From DATBLE01 sp046734335 (lineage in GTDB: Bacteria > Actinomycetota > Thermoleophilia > Gaiellales > Gaiellaceae), in assembly GCA_046734335.1 (NCBI GenBank), contig JBKPRA010000053.1, forward strand, positions 62,001 through 126,000: a stretch of DNA of 64,000 nucleotides. Direction: 5' to 3'. Numbering within the stretch: the stretch's first letter is position 1; the number at the start of each line of letters is the position of its first letter. A program made the translations under genes and the position numbers. The notes under the pieces are model-generated. The model was not told the DNA's origin. It saw only the letters and a list, made by a program, of their open reading frames with translations, and searched no databases. Below are positions 43,268 through 51,222 of this stretch, in pieces.

Positions 43268-44047
43268 ATGGCACTGCTGGAAATCAGAGACCTGCACGTC
43301 TCGCACGAGGAGACCGGCAAGGAGATCGTCAAGGGCGTGAACCTCGCGGTGGACCTCGACCAGGTCCACGCGGTCATGGGCCCGAACGGCTCAGGCAAGT
43401 CCACGCTTGCATACGCGCTGATGGGGCATCCCGCATACGAGATCACCGACGGCGTGATCCTTTTCGAGGGCGAGAACCTGGTCGAGCTCGGGGCGGACGA
43501 GCGCGCGCAGCGTGGCCTCTTCCTCGCCTTCCAGTATCCGCACGCGGTGCCCGGCGTGACCGTGACCAATTTCCTGCGCTCCTCGATCAACGCGATCCGG
43601 AAGGCGCGGGCGGGCCAGGACGACCCGATCCCGATCCCCGAGTTCCGCAAGGATCTGCTCGCGCGGATGGAGGAGCTGAGCGTGACGCGCGAGTTGGCCC
43701 AGCGGTACATCAACGACGGGTTCTCGGGCGGCGAGCGCAAGAAGATGGAGATGCTGCAGCTCGCGATGCTGAAGCCGCGCCTGGCGGTGCTGGACGAGAC
43801 CGACACCGGCCTCGACATCGATGCGCTCAAGGTCGTCGGCAACGGGGTCAACCGGCTCGTCGGCCCGGAGATGGGCGCGCTCGTGATCACCCACTTCCCG
43901 CGAGTGCTCAACTACATCAAGGCCGACTACGTGCACGTCTTCGCCGACGGTCGGATCGTCGCCGAGGGCGGGCCGGAGCTGGCCCAGCAGCTCGAGGCCG
44001 ACGGTTACAAGGCCTTCATCCCCGAGATGGAAGAGGCAACGGCATGA
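43268..44047 (+). CDS. sufC: Fe-S cluster assembly ATPase SufC
   Basis: The 259-aa protein has Walker A GPNGSGKST, the signature FSGGERKKMEMLQLAML, Walker B LAVLDETDTGLDID and H-loop VITHFPRVLNYI, all typical of SufC. It drives the SufBCD scaffold on which iron-sulfur clusters are built in the cytoplasm. ATG 43268. Its stop overlaps sufB (ATGA). Confidence 0.96.
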   Translation: MALLEIRDLHVSHEETGKEIVKGVNLAVDLDQVHAVMGPNGSGKSTLAYALMGHPAYEITDGVILFEGENLVELGADERAQRGLFLAFQYPHAVPGVTVTNFLRSSINAIRKARAGQDDPIPIPEFRKDLLARMEELSVTRELAQRYINDGFSGGERKKMEMLQLAMLKPRLAVLDETDTGLDIDALKVVGNGVNRLVGPEMGALVITHFPRVLNYIKADYVHVFADGRIVAEGGPELAQQLEADGYKAFIPEMEEATA

Positions 44048-45459
44048 GCGAGAAGACTGAGACCCAGGTCGTCGCCGAGATCGGCGCCGACTACAAGTAC
44101 GGCTTCCACGACGAGGAGAACTATTTCTTCAAGTCGGGCCGGGGCCTTTCGAAAGAGGTCGTCGAGGCGATCTCGTCGCACAAGGACGAGCCCGAGTGGA
44201 TGCGCAAGTTCCGGCTGAAGGCACTCGACTACTTCGAGGCCCGCCCGTTGCCGCGCTGGGGCGGGGACATGAGTGGGATCGACTTCGACAACATCTACTA
44301 CTACATCCGTCCGACCGAGAAGCAGGCGCAGTCCTGGGAGGACCTGCCCCCGGATATCAAGAACACCTGGGACCGGCTCGGCATCCCCGAGGCAGAGCGC
44401 AAGTTCCTCGCCGGCGTCGGCGCCCAGTACGAGAGCGAGGTCGTCTACCACAAGCTTCAGGAGGATCTCGAGAAGAAGGGCGTGCTCTTCCTCGACATGG
44501 ACTCCGGCCTGCGCGAGCACGAGGAGCTGGTCAAGCAGTACTTCGGGAAGACGATCCCGCCGAACGACAACAAGTTCGCCGCGCTGAACTCGGCGGTCTG
44601 GTCGGGCGGGTCGTTCATCTACGTGCCGCCGGGTGTCTCGATCGAGATGCCGCTCCAGGCCTACTTCCGGATCAACGCCGAGAACATGGGCCAGTTCGAG
44701 CGCACGCTGATCATCGTCGACGAGGGCGCGTACGTGCACTACGTCGAGGGCTGCACCGCCCCGATCTACTCGTCCGACTCGCTCCACTCGGCGGTCGTGG
44801 AGATCATCGTCAAGCCGGGCGGCCGCTGCCGATATACGACCATCCAGAACTGGTCGACCAACGTCTACAACCTCGTCACGAAGCGTGCGGTCGCGTACGA
44901 GAACGCGACGATGGAGTGGGTCGACGGCAACCTCGGCTCCAAGCTGACGATGAAGTACCCGGCGATCTGGCTGATGGGCGAGGGCGCTCACGGGGAGGTG
45001 CTCTCGATCGCCTTCGCCGGCTCGGGGCAGCACCAGGACGCGGGCGGCAAGGCGGTCCATGTCGCGCCGCACACGTCGTCGGTGATCACGTCCAAGTCGA
45101 TCTCAAAGAACGGCGGCCGCGCCGGCTACCGCGGACTGCTCGAAGTCGCCAAGGGTGCGCACGGTGCGCGATCGAAGGTCGTCTGCGACGCGCTGATCCT
45201 CGACGAGGAGTCGCGCTCCGACACCTACCCGTACATCCGCATCGACGAGAACGACGTCGACATCGGCCACGAGGCGACCGTCTCGAAGATCGGCGAGGAA
45301 CAGCTCTTCTACCTGATGTCCCGCGGTCTCTCCGAGGCCGAGGCGTCGGCGATGATCGTGTCCGGCTTCGTCGAGCCGATCACCAAGGAGCTTCCGCTCG
45401 AGTACGCGGTCGAGATGAACCGGCTGATCCAGCTTCAGATGGAAGGCTCTGTTGGCTGA
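44044..45459 (+). CDS. sufB: Fe-S cluster assembly protein SufB
   Basis: The 471-aa protein is the SufBD beta-helix scaffold component: FKSGRGLSKEVVEAIS, PRWGGDMSGIDFD, VIYVPPGVSIE-like SFIYVPPGVSIEMPLQAYF, VHYVEGCTAP and CRYTTIQNWS, with cysteine residues in VEGCTAPIYSSDSLHSAVVE. The last codons (GTT GGC TGA) already belong to the first unit of the 18-bp tandem repeat that follows. Confidence 0.96.
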   Translation: MSEKTETQVVAEIGADYKYGFHDEENYFFKSGRGLSKEVVEAISSHKDEPEWMRKFRLKALDYFEARPLPRWGGDMSGIDFDNIYYYIRPTEKQAQSWEDLPPDIKNTWDRLGIPEAERKFLAGVGAQYESEVVYHKLQEDLEKKGVLFLDMDSGLREHEELVKQYFGKTIPPNDNKFAALNSAVWSGGSFIYVPPGVSIEMPLQAYFRINAENMGQFERTLIIVDEGAYVHYVEGCTAPIYSSDSLHSAVVEIIVKPGGRCRYTTIQNWSTNVYNLVTKRAVAYENATMEWVDGNLGSKLTMKYPAIWLMGEGAHGEVLSIAFAGSGQHQDAGGKAVHVAPHTSSVITSKSISKNGGRAGYRGLLEVAKGAHGARSKVVCDALILDEESRSDTYPYIRIDENDVDIGHEATVSKIGEEQLFYLMSRGLSEAEASAMIVSGFVEPITKELPLEYAVEMNRLIQLQMEGSVG

Positions 45460-45585
45460 GAACCCGATGTTGGCTGAGAGCCCGATGTTGGTTGAGAGCC
45501 CGATGTTGGCTGAGAACCCGATGTTGGTTGAGAACCCGATGTTGGTTGAGAACCCGATGTTGGTTGAGAACCCGATGTTGGCTGG
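45452..45585 (+). repeat. 18-bp tandem repeat (7.4 copies) following sufB
   Basis: The unit TTGGYTGAGARCCCGATG occurs seven times in a row (45452-45577), plus a partial copy. Only Y and R positions vary. The sufB stop lies in unit 1. Because 18 is divisible by three, each plus frame is periodic; the sufB frame has a TGA in every unit, whereas the +1 frame stays open. Confidence 0.95.
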
Positions 45586-45622
45586 CTCGAAATCTGCAAG
45601 CAGATTTCGAGGTGTGGGTTGA
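45467..45622 (+). CDS. Candidate short repeat-encoded peptide linking sufB to the VOC gene
   Basis: From ATG 45467, eight nt after the sufB stop, a 51-codon frame encodes six MLxExP hexapeptides (such as MLVENP) and a 15-residue tail ending RFRGVG. Its TGA overlaps the TTG start of the VOC gene (TTGA at 45619-45622). A GAG lies 6 nt before each ATG, but there is no strong ribosome binding site, so translation would depend on reinitiation after sufB. No homologue is recognised. It may be non-coding repeat DNA. Confidence 0.3.
   Translation: MLAESPMLVESPMLAENPMLVENPMLVENPMLVENPMLAGSKSASRFRGVG
45586..45611 (+). promoter_or_regulatory. 12-bp inverted repeat before the VOC start
   Basis: CTCGAAATCTGC (45586-45597) and GCAGATTTCGAG (45600-45611) pair perfectly with a 2-nt spacer, only 7 nt upstream of the TTG at 45619. 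It follows the tandem repeat directly. It could be an attenuating or RBS-masking hairpin; there is no U tract. Confidence 0.5.
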
Positions 45623-46386
45623 TCGACGCGCAGCGCGTCGACTTCATCGCTGTCCCCGTCTCCGATCTCGAGAGAGCAGACGAGTTCTACGGGGATGCGC
45701 TCGGCCTCCCGCGCAACCCCAACAGCTCGGGCGAGCGCTGGGTCGAGTACGAGACCGGCAACCTGACGATCGCGCTCTCGACGTTCGGCGGCGGAATCGG
45801 CATCGGTGTCCGCGACGTGGATTCGGCACGGGCAGAACTCGAGAACGACGGTGTGGAGTTCGCGATGGATACGTTCGACTCGGGTGTGTGCAACGGCGCG
45901 CCCTTCGCAGATCCCGACGGCAACCGGCTGCTGCTCCATCGGCGCTACGCACCGCTCGAGGCGTTCGAACCGCCCGCCGCCGACGTCCAGCGCACCGACT
46001 TCGTCGGAGTCAACGTCAGGGACCGGGGACGGGCGGCCGAGTTCTACGCCGGTACGCTCGGCCTCGGGCGGAATCCCCTGTCGGACGACGAATGGCCTGA
46101 ATACGACGTCGGAAATGTCTGTCTGATCACCAGCACGCCGGAGCAGAAGGGCGACGAGCGTCACGCCTTCGCCGACGGCGACTACGAGCCCGAGTACGCG
46201 ATTGCTCTCCGCGTCCCGGACGTCGCGGCGTCGATGGAGCGCCTGAGGGGAAACGGCGTCGAGTTCCAGTTCCCCGAGGTCTACGACACGACCGTCTGCC
46301 ACATGGCGTTCTTCGACGATCCCGACGGGAACGCGCTGATGCTCCACCATCGTTACGCGCCCTATCCGGACGGGAGCACACCCTGA
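45619..46386 (+). CDS. VOC superfamily protein with two glyoxalase-like domains
   Basis: The 255-aa protein consists of two vicinal-oxygen-chelate modules (about residues 1-115 and 122-255). Each has the FYxxxLGLxRNP start and the DPDGN-xxx-LHxRYAP end (FADPDGNRLLLHRRYAP and FDDPDGNALMLHHRYAP). VOC proteins include dioxygenases, lyases and resistance proteins; substrate is unknown. TTG 45619 overlaps the repeat-frame TGA. Its presence between sufB and sufD is unusual. Confidence 0.85.
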   Translation: MIDAQRVDFIAVPVSDLERADEFYGDALGLPRNPNSSGERWVEYETGNLTIALSTFGGGIGIGVRDVDSARAELENDGVEFAMDTFDSGVCNGAPFADPDGNRLLLHRRYAPLEAFEPPAADVQRTDFVGVNVRDRGRAAEFYAGTLGLGRNPLSDDEWPEYDVGNVCLITSTPEQKGDERHAFADGDYEPEYAIALRVPDVAASMERLRGNGVEFQFPEVYDTTVCHMAFFDDPDGNALMLHHRYAPYPDGSTP

Positions 46387-46751
46387 TGCAGGTCGAACAG
46401 GTCGATTTCGTCACGGTTCCGACTCGCGACACCGGGCGTGCGGTCGCGTTCTATCGGGACGTCCTCGGTCTACGCGAGAGCGAGTACACCGAGGGCGAGA
46501 TCGAGGCGTCCAACGTCACGCTTTCGTTCTGGGAACCCGAGCGGGACGGGCTCGAGTTCAAGCCGAACGAGGCCGGCCTAGGTCTTCGTGTGGCGGACGT
46601 CGAGGCTGCACGGTCCGAGCTCGAGACCCGGGGCGTCGAGTTCCTCGGCGACACCTTCGACTCTAAGGTCTGCCACATGGGGTTCTTCAGGGATCTGGAC
46701 GGAAACGTGGTCATCCTTCACCGACGCTATGCCCCTCGCACCCCGCGCTGA
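46386..46751 (+). CDS. Single-domain VOC superfamily protein
   Basis: The 121-aa protein is one VOC module ending VCHMGFFRDLDGNVVILHRRYAP, nearly the same signature as both domains of the preceding gene, so the three modules probably arose by duplication. A conserved VC[HN] lies before each FxD. ATG 46386 shares one base with the previous TGA. The 3' end overlaps sufD by 23 bp. Confidence 0.85.
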   Translation: MQVEQVDFVTVPTRDTGRAVAFYRDVLGLRESEYTEGEIEASNVTLSFWEPERDGLEFKPNEAGLGLRVADVEAARSELETRGVEFLGDTFDSKVCHMGFFRDLDGNVVILHRRYAPRTPR

Positions 46752-47907
46752 GCTCCTCGAGCACTATCGCGAGCTGCCCCTGCCCGACACGACGCAGGAG
46801 GCCTGGCGGTTCACGGACTTGAAGGGCTTCGACCCGGACGCCTTCGGCCGAAATGGACATGGCGGGAGGCAGGCTCCGGCAATGTCCATGCTCGACATCG
46901 ACCTTGCGGGCGTGGCGTCCGTGGACGAGACTGGAATCGAGATCGCACGCGCCCCCGACGGCGTCACCTTCGAGCCGCTGACCGAGCACGAGCGGCTCGG
47001 CACCCTCGTCGGCGCCGACGACAAGTTCACCGCCCACAACGCGGCCAGCTGGGAGCACGGCCTGCTCGTCCGGGTGCCGAAGGGGGTCGAGCTGGAGCAG
47101 CCCCTCTACGTGAGGATCGCCAACTCGAGCCCGGACGGGTCGCTCTTCTGGCGGCTGCTCGTGGTCGCCGAGGAGGGATCGCGCTTCACCCTGATCGAGG
47201 AGTACGCCTCCGCATCGCCCGACCTGGCCGCGTACACGAACGCTGCGGTGGAGCTCTTCGTCGAGCAGGGCGCGAGGCTCGAGTACGTGTCGCTCCAGAA
47301 CCTCTCCCGGGGGACGTGGCACTTCGCCACCCACCACGCGCGGGTCGAACGCGACGCCGAGCTCGACTGGGTTGCCGGCGGCTTCGGTTCGCGGAAGGGC
47401 AAGACACGGATCCAGAACGACCTCGCCGGGCAGGGTGCGACCTCGCGCGTCACCGGCGCCTACTTCGCCGACGGCGAGCAGCACCTCGACTACGACACGT
47501 TTCAGGAGCACATCGCCCCGAACACAACCTCGGACTTCGCGTTCAAGGGAGCGCTTCGCGACGAGGCGACCACCGTTTGGCGCGGGATGATCCGCGTCGA
47601 GCACGAGGCGCAGAAGACCAATGCCTACCAGGAGAACCGCAATCTGCTGCTCTCCGAGCGGGCCCATGCCGACTCGATCCCCGGCCTGGAGATCCTCGCG
47701 AACGACGTGCGCTGCACCCACGGCGCCACACTGGGGCAAGTCGACCGCGAGCAGCTCTTCTACCTGATGTCCCGCGGGCTCTCCCGGTCGGAGGCCGAGC
47801 GCCTGATCGTCCGCGGTTTCTTCCAGGACGTGCTCGACCGGATCGTGCTGGAACCCGTCCGAGAGGCCCTTGCGGACGCGCTCGAGGCACGGATCCCCCA
47901 GACGTAG
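46729..47907 (+). CDS. sufD: Fe-S cluster assembly protein SufD
   Basis: The 392-aa protein is a SufBD-family beta-helix with EAWRFTDLKGFDPD at the N-terminus, LEYVSLQNLSRGTWHF, ALRDEATTVWRGMIRVEHEAQKTNAYQENRNLLLSERA and CTHGATLGQVDREQLFYLMSRGL, all typical of SufD. It partners SufB and SufC. ATG 46729 overlaps the VOC gene; it is separated from sufB by 1.27 kb. Confidence 0.93.
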   Translation: MPLAPRAELLEHYRELPLPDTTQEAWRFTDLKGFDPDAFGRNGHGGRQAPAMSMLDIDLAGVASVDETGIEIARAPDGVTFEPLTEHERLGTLVGADDKFTAHNAASWEHGLLVRVPKGVELEQPLYVRIANSSPDGSLFWRLLVVAEEGSRFTLIEEYASASPDLAAYTNAAVELFVEQGARLEYVSLQNLSRGTWHFATHHARVERDAELDWVAGGFGSRKGKTRIQNDLAGQGATSRVTGAYFADGEQHLDYDTFQEHIAPNTTSDFAFKGALRDEATTVWRGMIRVEHEAQKTNAYQENRNLLLSERAHADSIPGLEILANDVRCTHGATLGQVDREQLFYLMSRGLSRSEAERLIVRGFFQDVLDRIVLEPVREALADALEARIPQT

Positions 47908-47909
47908 AC

Positions 47910-48884
47910 CTAGTAGTAGATCGTCCGCGTCAGGTGATGCGGGTAGTGCGTGCGGTGGAACGGCACCCATAGGCGCGCATCCACCTGCGGCACGATCGCC
48001 CGGAGCTCCGGCGGGCGCAGCTCGTTCACGCGCTTCGTCAGCTCCTCGCACGCGAAGATCGTGTGTGCCCGGATCTCGACCTCCCAGGACGAGCCCGCTT
48101 CGATCAGCCGACCCTTGCGGACGGCCGCGTCCAGCTCGTCCGAGTAGCGCGTGATCCCGAGAACGCGGAGCGCCGCCGGGACGATGTAGTCGGCGAACGC
48201 GGTCAGGCGGTCCAAGTCCTCGAACCCGGTGCCGCCGGGGAGCGTCGCTTGCAGGATCCAGACGGAGAGCTGGGCGAGCTTCCAGAAGCGGACGGTCTCG
48301 TCCGCGTACGCCGCGACGTCGTCGAATCGCGGGAACTCGCGCGTGAGCACCTCGAGGAAACCGGCGCCGCCGTCGTAGAGGCGCCGGGGCGCTGCGGCCA
48401 TGACGTTCGAGAAGCGGCCGCCGTATCGCTCGACCAGTGTCGCGCCGATCTCACGCCAGATCCGGGCGCGCTCGTCGAGGAGCTGCAGCTCGAAGTTGCC
48501 CCCGCCGAAGATCCTGCGCAGGTCGTTCTCCGTGACCTCGGCCAGCCAGGCGCCGTCGAGCACCGGCACGTCCTCGGCGAGCGCCCGTTGGAGGCAGAAG
48601 TGCATCCCGTCCGCGTCGGCCAGGACACGGCCGTCGTGGACGACCTCCCATCGCTCCCGGGTCGTGAAATCCGTGAACGCGAAGTTGACGCAGGTCGCCG
48701 TCAGGACGAAGTCGACGATCCCGTCGCGGTCGAGCTCGAGTGGGAAGGGGAGGATGAACGCCGGCGGCGGCAGCTCCTCGTACGCCATCCAGCCCGCGTG
48801 GTCGGCAAGGCGGCCGAGATCGATCGAGACATCGCGTGCGGTCTCCACGACCGGCAACACGGAATCGAGGACTGGATGGCTCAT
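47910..48884 (-). CDS. Queuosine salvage protein (QNG1/DUF2419 family)
   Basis: The 324-aa protein matches the queuosine 5'-phosphate N-glycosylase family (C9orf64/DUF2419): VLPVVETARDVSIDLGRLADHAGWM, NFAFTDFTTRERWEV and FRFWKLAQLSVWIL-like ETVRFWKLAQLSVWIL are family features. QNG1 releases queuine from queuosine nucleotides so it can be reused in tRNA. No tgt or other queuosine gene is nearby. It interrupts the suf region on the opposite strand. ATG 48884; a TTG at 48902 is an alternative. Confidence 0.88.
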   Translation of the reverse strand: MSHPVLDSVLPVVETARDVSIDLGRLADHAGWMAYEELPPPAFILPFPLELDRDGIVDFVLTATCVNFAFTDFTTRERWEVVHDGRVLADADGMHFCLQRALAEDVPVLDGAWLAEVTENDLRRIFGGGNFELQLLDERARIWREIGATLVERYGGRFSNVMAAAPRRLYDGGAGFLEVLTREFPRFDDVAAYADETVRFWKLAQLSVWILQATLPGGTGFEDLDRLTAFADYIVPAALRVLGITRYSDELDAAVRKGRLIEAGSSWEVEIRAHTIFACEELTKRVNELRPPELRAIVPQVDARLWVPFHRTHYPHHLTRTIYY

Positions 48885-48970
48885 CGCCCCATTCGACCAC
48901 AAGCCGATTTCCGCCGCCGCGACCGACGAGGCGGGCGCGGCTCACTGGGCCGGCTCGGGTGCGAACTCGC

Positions 48971-49013
48971 TTGTGGGAAGGGGCATTCGGGGGAACCCGG
49001 CCGATTCCCCGTG
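48971..49013 (+). repeat. Dispersed hairpin repeat, copy C
   Basis: TTGTGGGAAGGGGCATTCGG continues into GGGAACCC and then GATTCCCCGTG. It is the most divergent of three related copies. It lies immediately upstream of the sufS -10. Confidence 0.4.
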
Positions 49014-49023
49014 TTGACGCCGG

Positions 49024-49035
49024 TACGATGGACAC
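49024..49035 (+). promoter_or_regulatory. -10 element for sufSU (leaderless-type)
   Basis: TACGAT (49024-49029) is 6 nt upstream of ATG 49036, with no Shine-Dalgarno. Confidence 0.5.
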
Positions 49036-50280
49036 ATGGCGGTGACGGCCACTCCCAAACTCGATGCGCACAGGCTGCGCGCCGATTTCCCGGTCTTCGA
49101 GCAGCCCATCCACGGGAAGCCGCTGGCCTTCCTCGACTCCGCGGTCACCTCCCAGAAGCCGCGGCAGGTGCTCGACGCGATGCGTGACTTCTACGCGACC
49201 TCGTACTCGAACGTGCACCGGGGCGTCTACACGCTTTCGGAGCGTGCGACCGAAGGCTACGAGGGCGCGCGCGAGAAGGTGCGCTCCTTCCTGAACGCGC
49301 CGTCCACGCGCGAAGTGATCTTCACCCGCCAGGCAACCGAAGCGCTCAATCTCGTCGCCTACGCCTGGGGGCTCGACAACCTCGGCCCAGGCGATCTCGC
49401 GCTCGTCACCGAGCTCGAGCATCACTCGAACTTCGTTCCCTGGCAGCAGATCGCCGGGCGTACGGGGGCGGACTTCCGGATGATCCCGATCGACGACCTC
49501 GGCGAGCTGCGGATGGATCTGCTCGACGAGGTCGCCGGCGACGCGCGGGTCAAGGTCGTCGCCGCAAACCTCGTCTCCAACTCGTTGGGCACGATCAATC
49601 CGATCGAGCGCCTCGCCGGGTGGGCGCAAGAGCGCGGCGCGATCATGGTCGTCGACGCCGCGCAGGCCGCGCCGCATCGCCGGATCGACGTGCAGACGCT
49701 CGGGGCCGACTTCGTCGCCCTCTCGTCGCACAAGATGTGCGGCCCGACCGGCGCCGGGGTTCTCTGGGGCCGGCGGGAGCTGCTCGAGGCGATGTCACCT
49801 TTCAACTACGGCGGCTCGATGATCCGCTCGGTGAAGGTGGAGGAGACGCTCTGGAACGAGCTGCCGTACAAGTTCGAGGCCGGCACGCCCGCGATCGCGG
49901 AGGTCTACGGGCTCGGAGTTGCGATCGACTACCTGGAGGCGGTCGGTCTCGAGGCGATCGAGCAGCACGAGCACGAGCTGGCCGAGTACGCGCTCGAGCA
50001 GCTGGCGGAGCTCCCGTTCGTGACCGTCTACGGGCCGCCGCCCGACCGGCGTGTCGGGCTCGTCTCGTTCAACGTCGAGGGCGTCCACCCACACGACGTC
50101 GCGCAGGTGCTCGACTGGGAGGGCGTGGCGATCCGGGCCGGGCACCACTGCTGCCAGCCGCTGATGACCCGACTCGGCGTGGCGGCGACGAATCGCGCGA
50201 GCTTCTACCTGTACACGATCCCGGAAGAGATCGACCGCCTCGTCGAAGGCCTCCACAAGGTCAAGGAGGTCCTCGGGTGA
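49036..50280 (+). CDS. sufS: Cysteine desulfurase SufS
   Basis: The 414-aa PLP enzyme mobilises sulfur from cysteine for Fe-S assembly. PLP contacts include HHSNFVPWQ and VVDAAQAAPHRRIDV; the Schiff-base lysine is Lys233 in SSHKMCGPTG. The catalytic cysteine is Cys372 in RAGHHCCQPLM. It starts at ATG 49036 and overlaps sufU (GTGA). Confidence 0.95.
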   Translation: MAVTATPKLDAHRLRADFPVFEQPIHGKPLAFLDSAVTSQKPRQVLDAMRDFYATSYSNVHRGVYTLSERATEGYEGAREKVRSFLNAPSTREVIFTRQATEALNLVAYAWGLDNLGPGDLALVTELEHHSNFVPWQQIAGRTGADFRMIPIDDLGELRMDLLDEVAGDARVKVVAANLVSNSLGTINPIERLAGWAQERGAIMVVDAAQAAPHRRIDVQTLGADFVALSSHKMCGPTGAGVLWGRRELLEAMSPFNYGGSMIRSVKVEETLWNELPYKFEAGTPAIAEVYGLGVAIDYLEAVGLEAIEQHEHELAEYALEQLAELPFVTVYGPPPDRRVGLVSFNVEGVHPHDVAQVLDWEGVAIRAGHHCCQPLMTRLGVAATNRASFYLYTIPEEIDRLVEGLHKVKEVLG

Positions 50281-50711
50281 GTGAGTTCGACCAGCTCTAC
50301 CGCGAGGTGATCCTCGATCACTACAAGAACCCGCGCGGGCACGGAGTAATGGAGGATGCCGACGCCGAAGCGGAAGGCCAGAACCCGCTTTGCGGCGACG
50401 AGGTTTCGATCTACGTCGCCTTCGGCGATGACGGCGACACCATCGACGACGTCATGTTCTCCGGGCGAGGCTGCGCAATCTCGCAGGCTGCCACCTCGAT
50501 GCTCACCGAGATGGTCAAGGGCCGGAAGGCGAGTGACGTGGCGGCGATGCCGAAGGAGGAGCTGCTCGAGGAGATCGGCATCCCCCTGACTCCGGTGCGG
50601 CTCAAGTGCGCGATCCTCGGCCTGACCACGCTCCGGCTCGCGCTGCACAAGGGCAAGGGAACGCCGCTCCCCGACGGACTGGCCGAGCTCGAAGACCTCG
50701 AGCTCAAGTAG
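50277..50711 (+). CDS. sufU: Sulfur-transfer scaffold protein SufU
   Basis: The 144-aa protein has the SufU/IscU motifs NPLCGDEV, SGRGCAISQAATSML and RLKCAILGLTTLRLAL, supplying the three conserved cysteines and Asp of the zinc site. SufU takes sulfur from SufS in Gram-positive bacteria. GTG 50277 follows AAGGAGG by 9 nt. Confidence 0.94.
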   Translation: MSEFDQLYREVILDHYKNPRGHGVMEDADAEAEGQNPLCGDEVSIYVAFGDDGDTIDDVMFSGRGCAISQAATSMLTEMVKGRKASDVAAMPKEELLEEIGIPLTPVRLKCAILGLTTLRLALHKGKGTPLPDGLAELEDLELK

Positions 50712-50782
50712 CGCATCTTCTCTCGGACGCATGCGGAGGAGACGTTCACCTGGCTCTGGTGTCGTGGCGATTGGCCGCCGGA

Positions 50783-50799
50783 GCCGGGCTTTGCCCGGC
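50783..50799 (+). other. Hairpin downstream of sufU
   Basis: GCCGGGC (50783-50789) and GCCCGGC (50793-50799) pair around TTT, 71 bp after the sufU stop. There is no U tract. It may be a weak terminator or the start of the leader of the Rieske gene. Confidence 0.35.
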
Positions 50800-50827
50800 G
50801 GGACGCACACCAGGACCCGTGGTTCGA

Positions 50828-50873
50828 TTCGGCCGAGGAGGGAGCCCATGGGGGAATCATGGGCTCCCCCACG
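50828..50873 (+). repeat. Dispersed hairpin repeat, copy B
   Basis: GGGAGCCCATG (50840-50850) pairs perfectly with CATGGGCTCCC (50858-50868). Alternatively TGGGGGA (50849-50855) pairs with TCCCCCA (50865-50871), so two exclusive hairpins are possible. It is 4 bp before the Rieske start and resembles copies A and C. Confidence 0.5.
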
Positions 50874-50877
50874 CTAG

Positions 50878-51189
50878 GTGCCCGAGCTGGACGTCTGCCC
50901 GGTCGAGGAGCTGCCGCCGGGGGAGATGAAAATCGTCACTGCGGGTCTCGTCTCGGTCGGGGTCTACAACCTCGACGGGACCTACTACGCGATCGAGGAC
51001 CGTTGCTCGCACGACGACGGTCCCCTCTGCGAAGGCGAGTTCGAGCCCGACACCGGCGTGGTCATCTGTCCCCGCCACGGTGCCAACTTCGACATCCGCA
51101 GCGGCGAGGCGCTGACGCTGCCCGCCTTCGAGCCGGTTTCGACGTACCCGGTCCGGGTCGTCGACGGAATCGTCAAGGTCGAGCTCTAG
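50878..51189 (+). CDS. Rieske 2Fe-2S ferredoxin-like protein
   Basis: The 103-aa soluble protein has the Rieske motif CSH (in DRCSHDDGP) and CPRHG (in VICPRHGANFDI), the two-Cys/two-His cluster site. The spacing is typical for bacterial Rieske ferredoxins. Position after sufSU fits a Fe-S or electron-transfer role. GTG 50878. Confidence 0.92.
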   Translation: MPELDVCPVEELPPGEMKIVTAGLVSVGVYNLDGTYYAIEDRCSHDDGPLCEGEFEPDTGVVICPRHGANFDIRSGEALTLPAFEPVSTYPVRVVDGIVKVEL

Positions 51190-51210
51190 CTGCGGGCTCG
51201 CACCGTCGCC

Positions 51211-51222
51211 TAAGCTGGCGGC
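51211..51222 (+). promoter_or_regulatory. -10 element for the O-methyltransferase gene (leaderless-type)
   Basis: TAAGCT (51211-51216) is 6 nt upstream of GTG 51223, without a Shine-Dalgarno. Confidence 0.45.

Noticed and set aside
45452..45585. CRISPR-like array after sufB
   Set aside because: The units are contiguous 18-mers with no spacers, and no cas genes are present.
50712..50877. Possible tRNA suggested by GGTTCGATTC near 50821
   Set aside because: No acceptor or anticodon arms can be paired around it; the sequence forms other hairpins.
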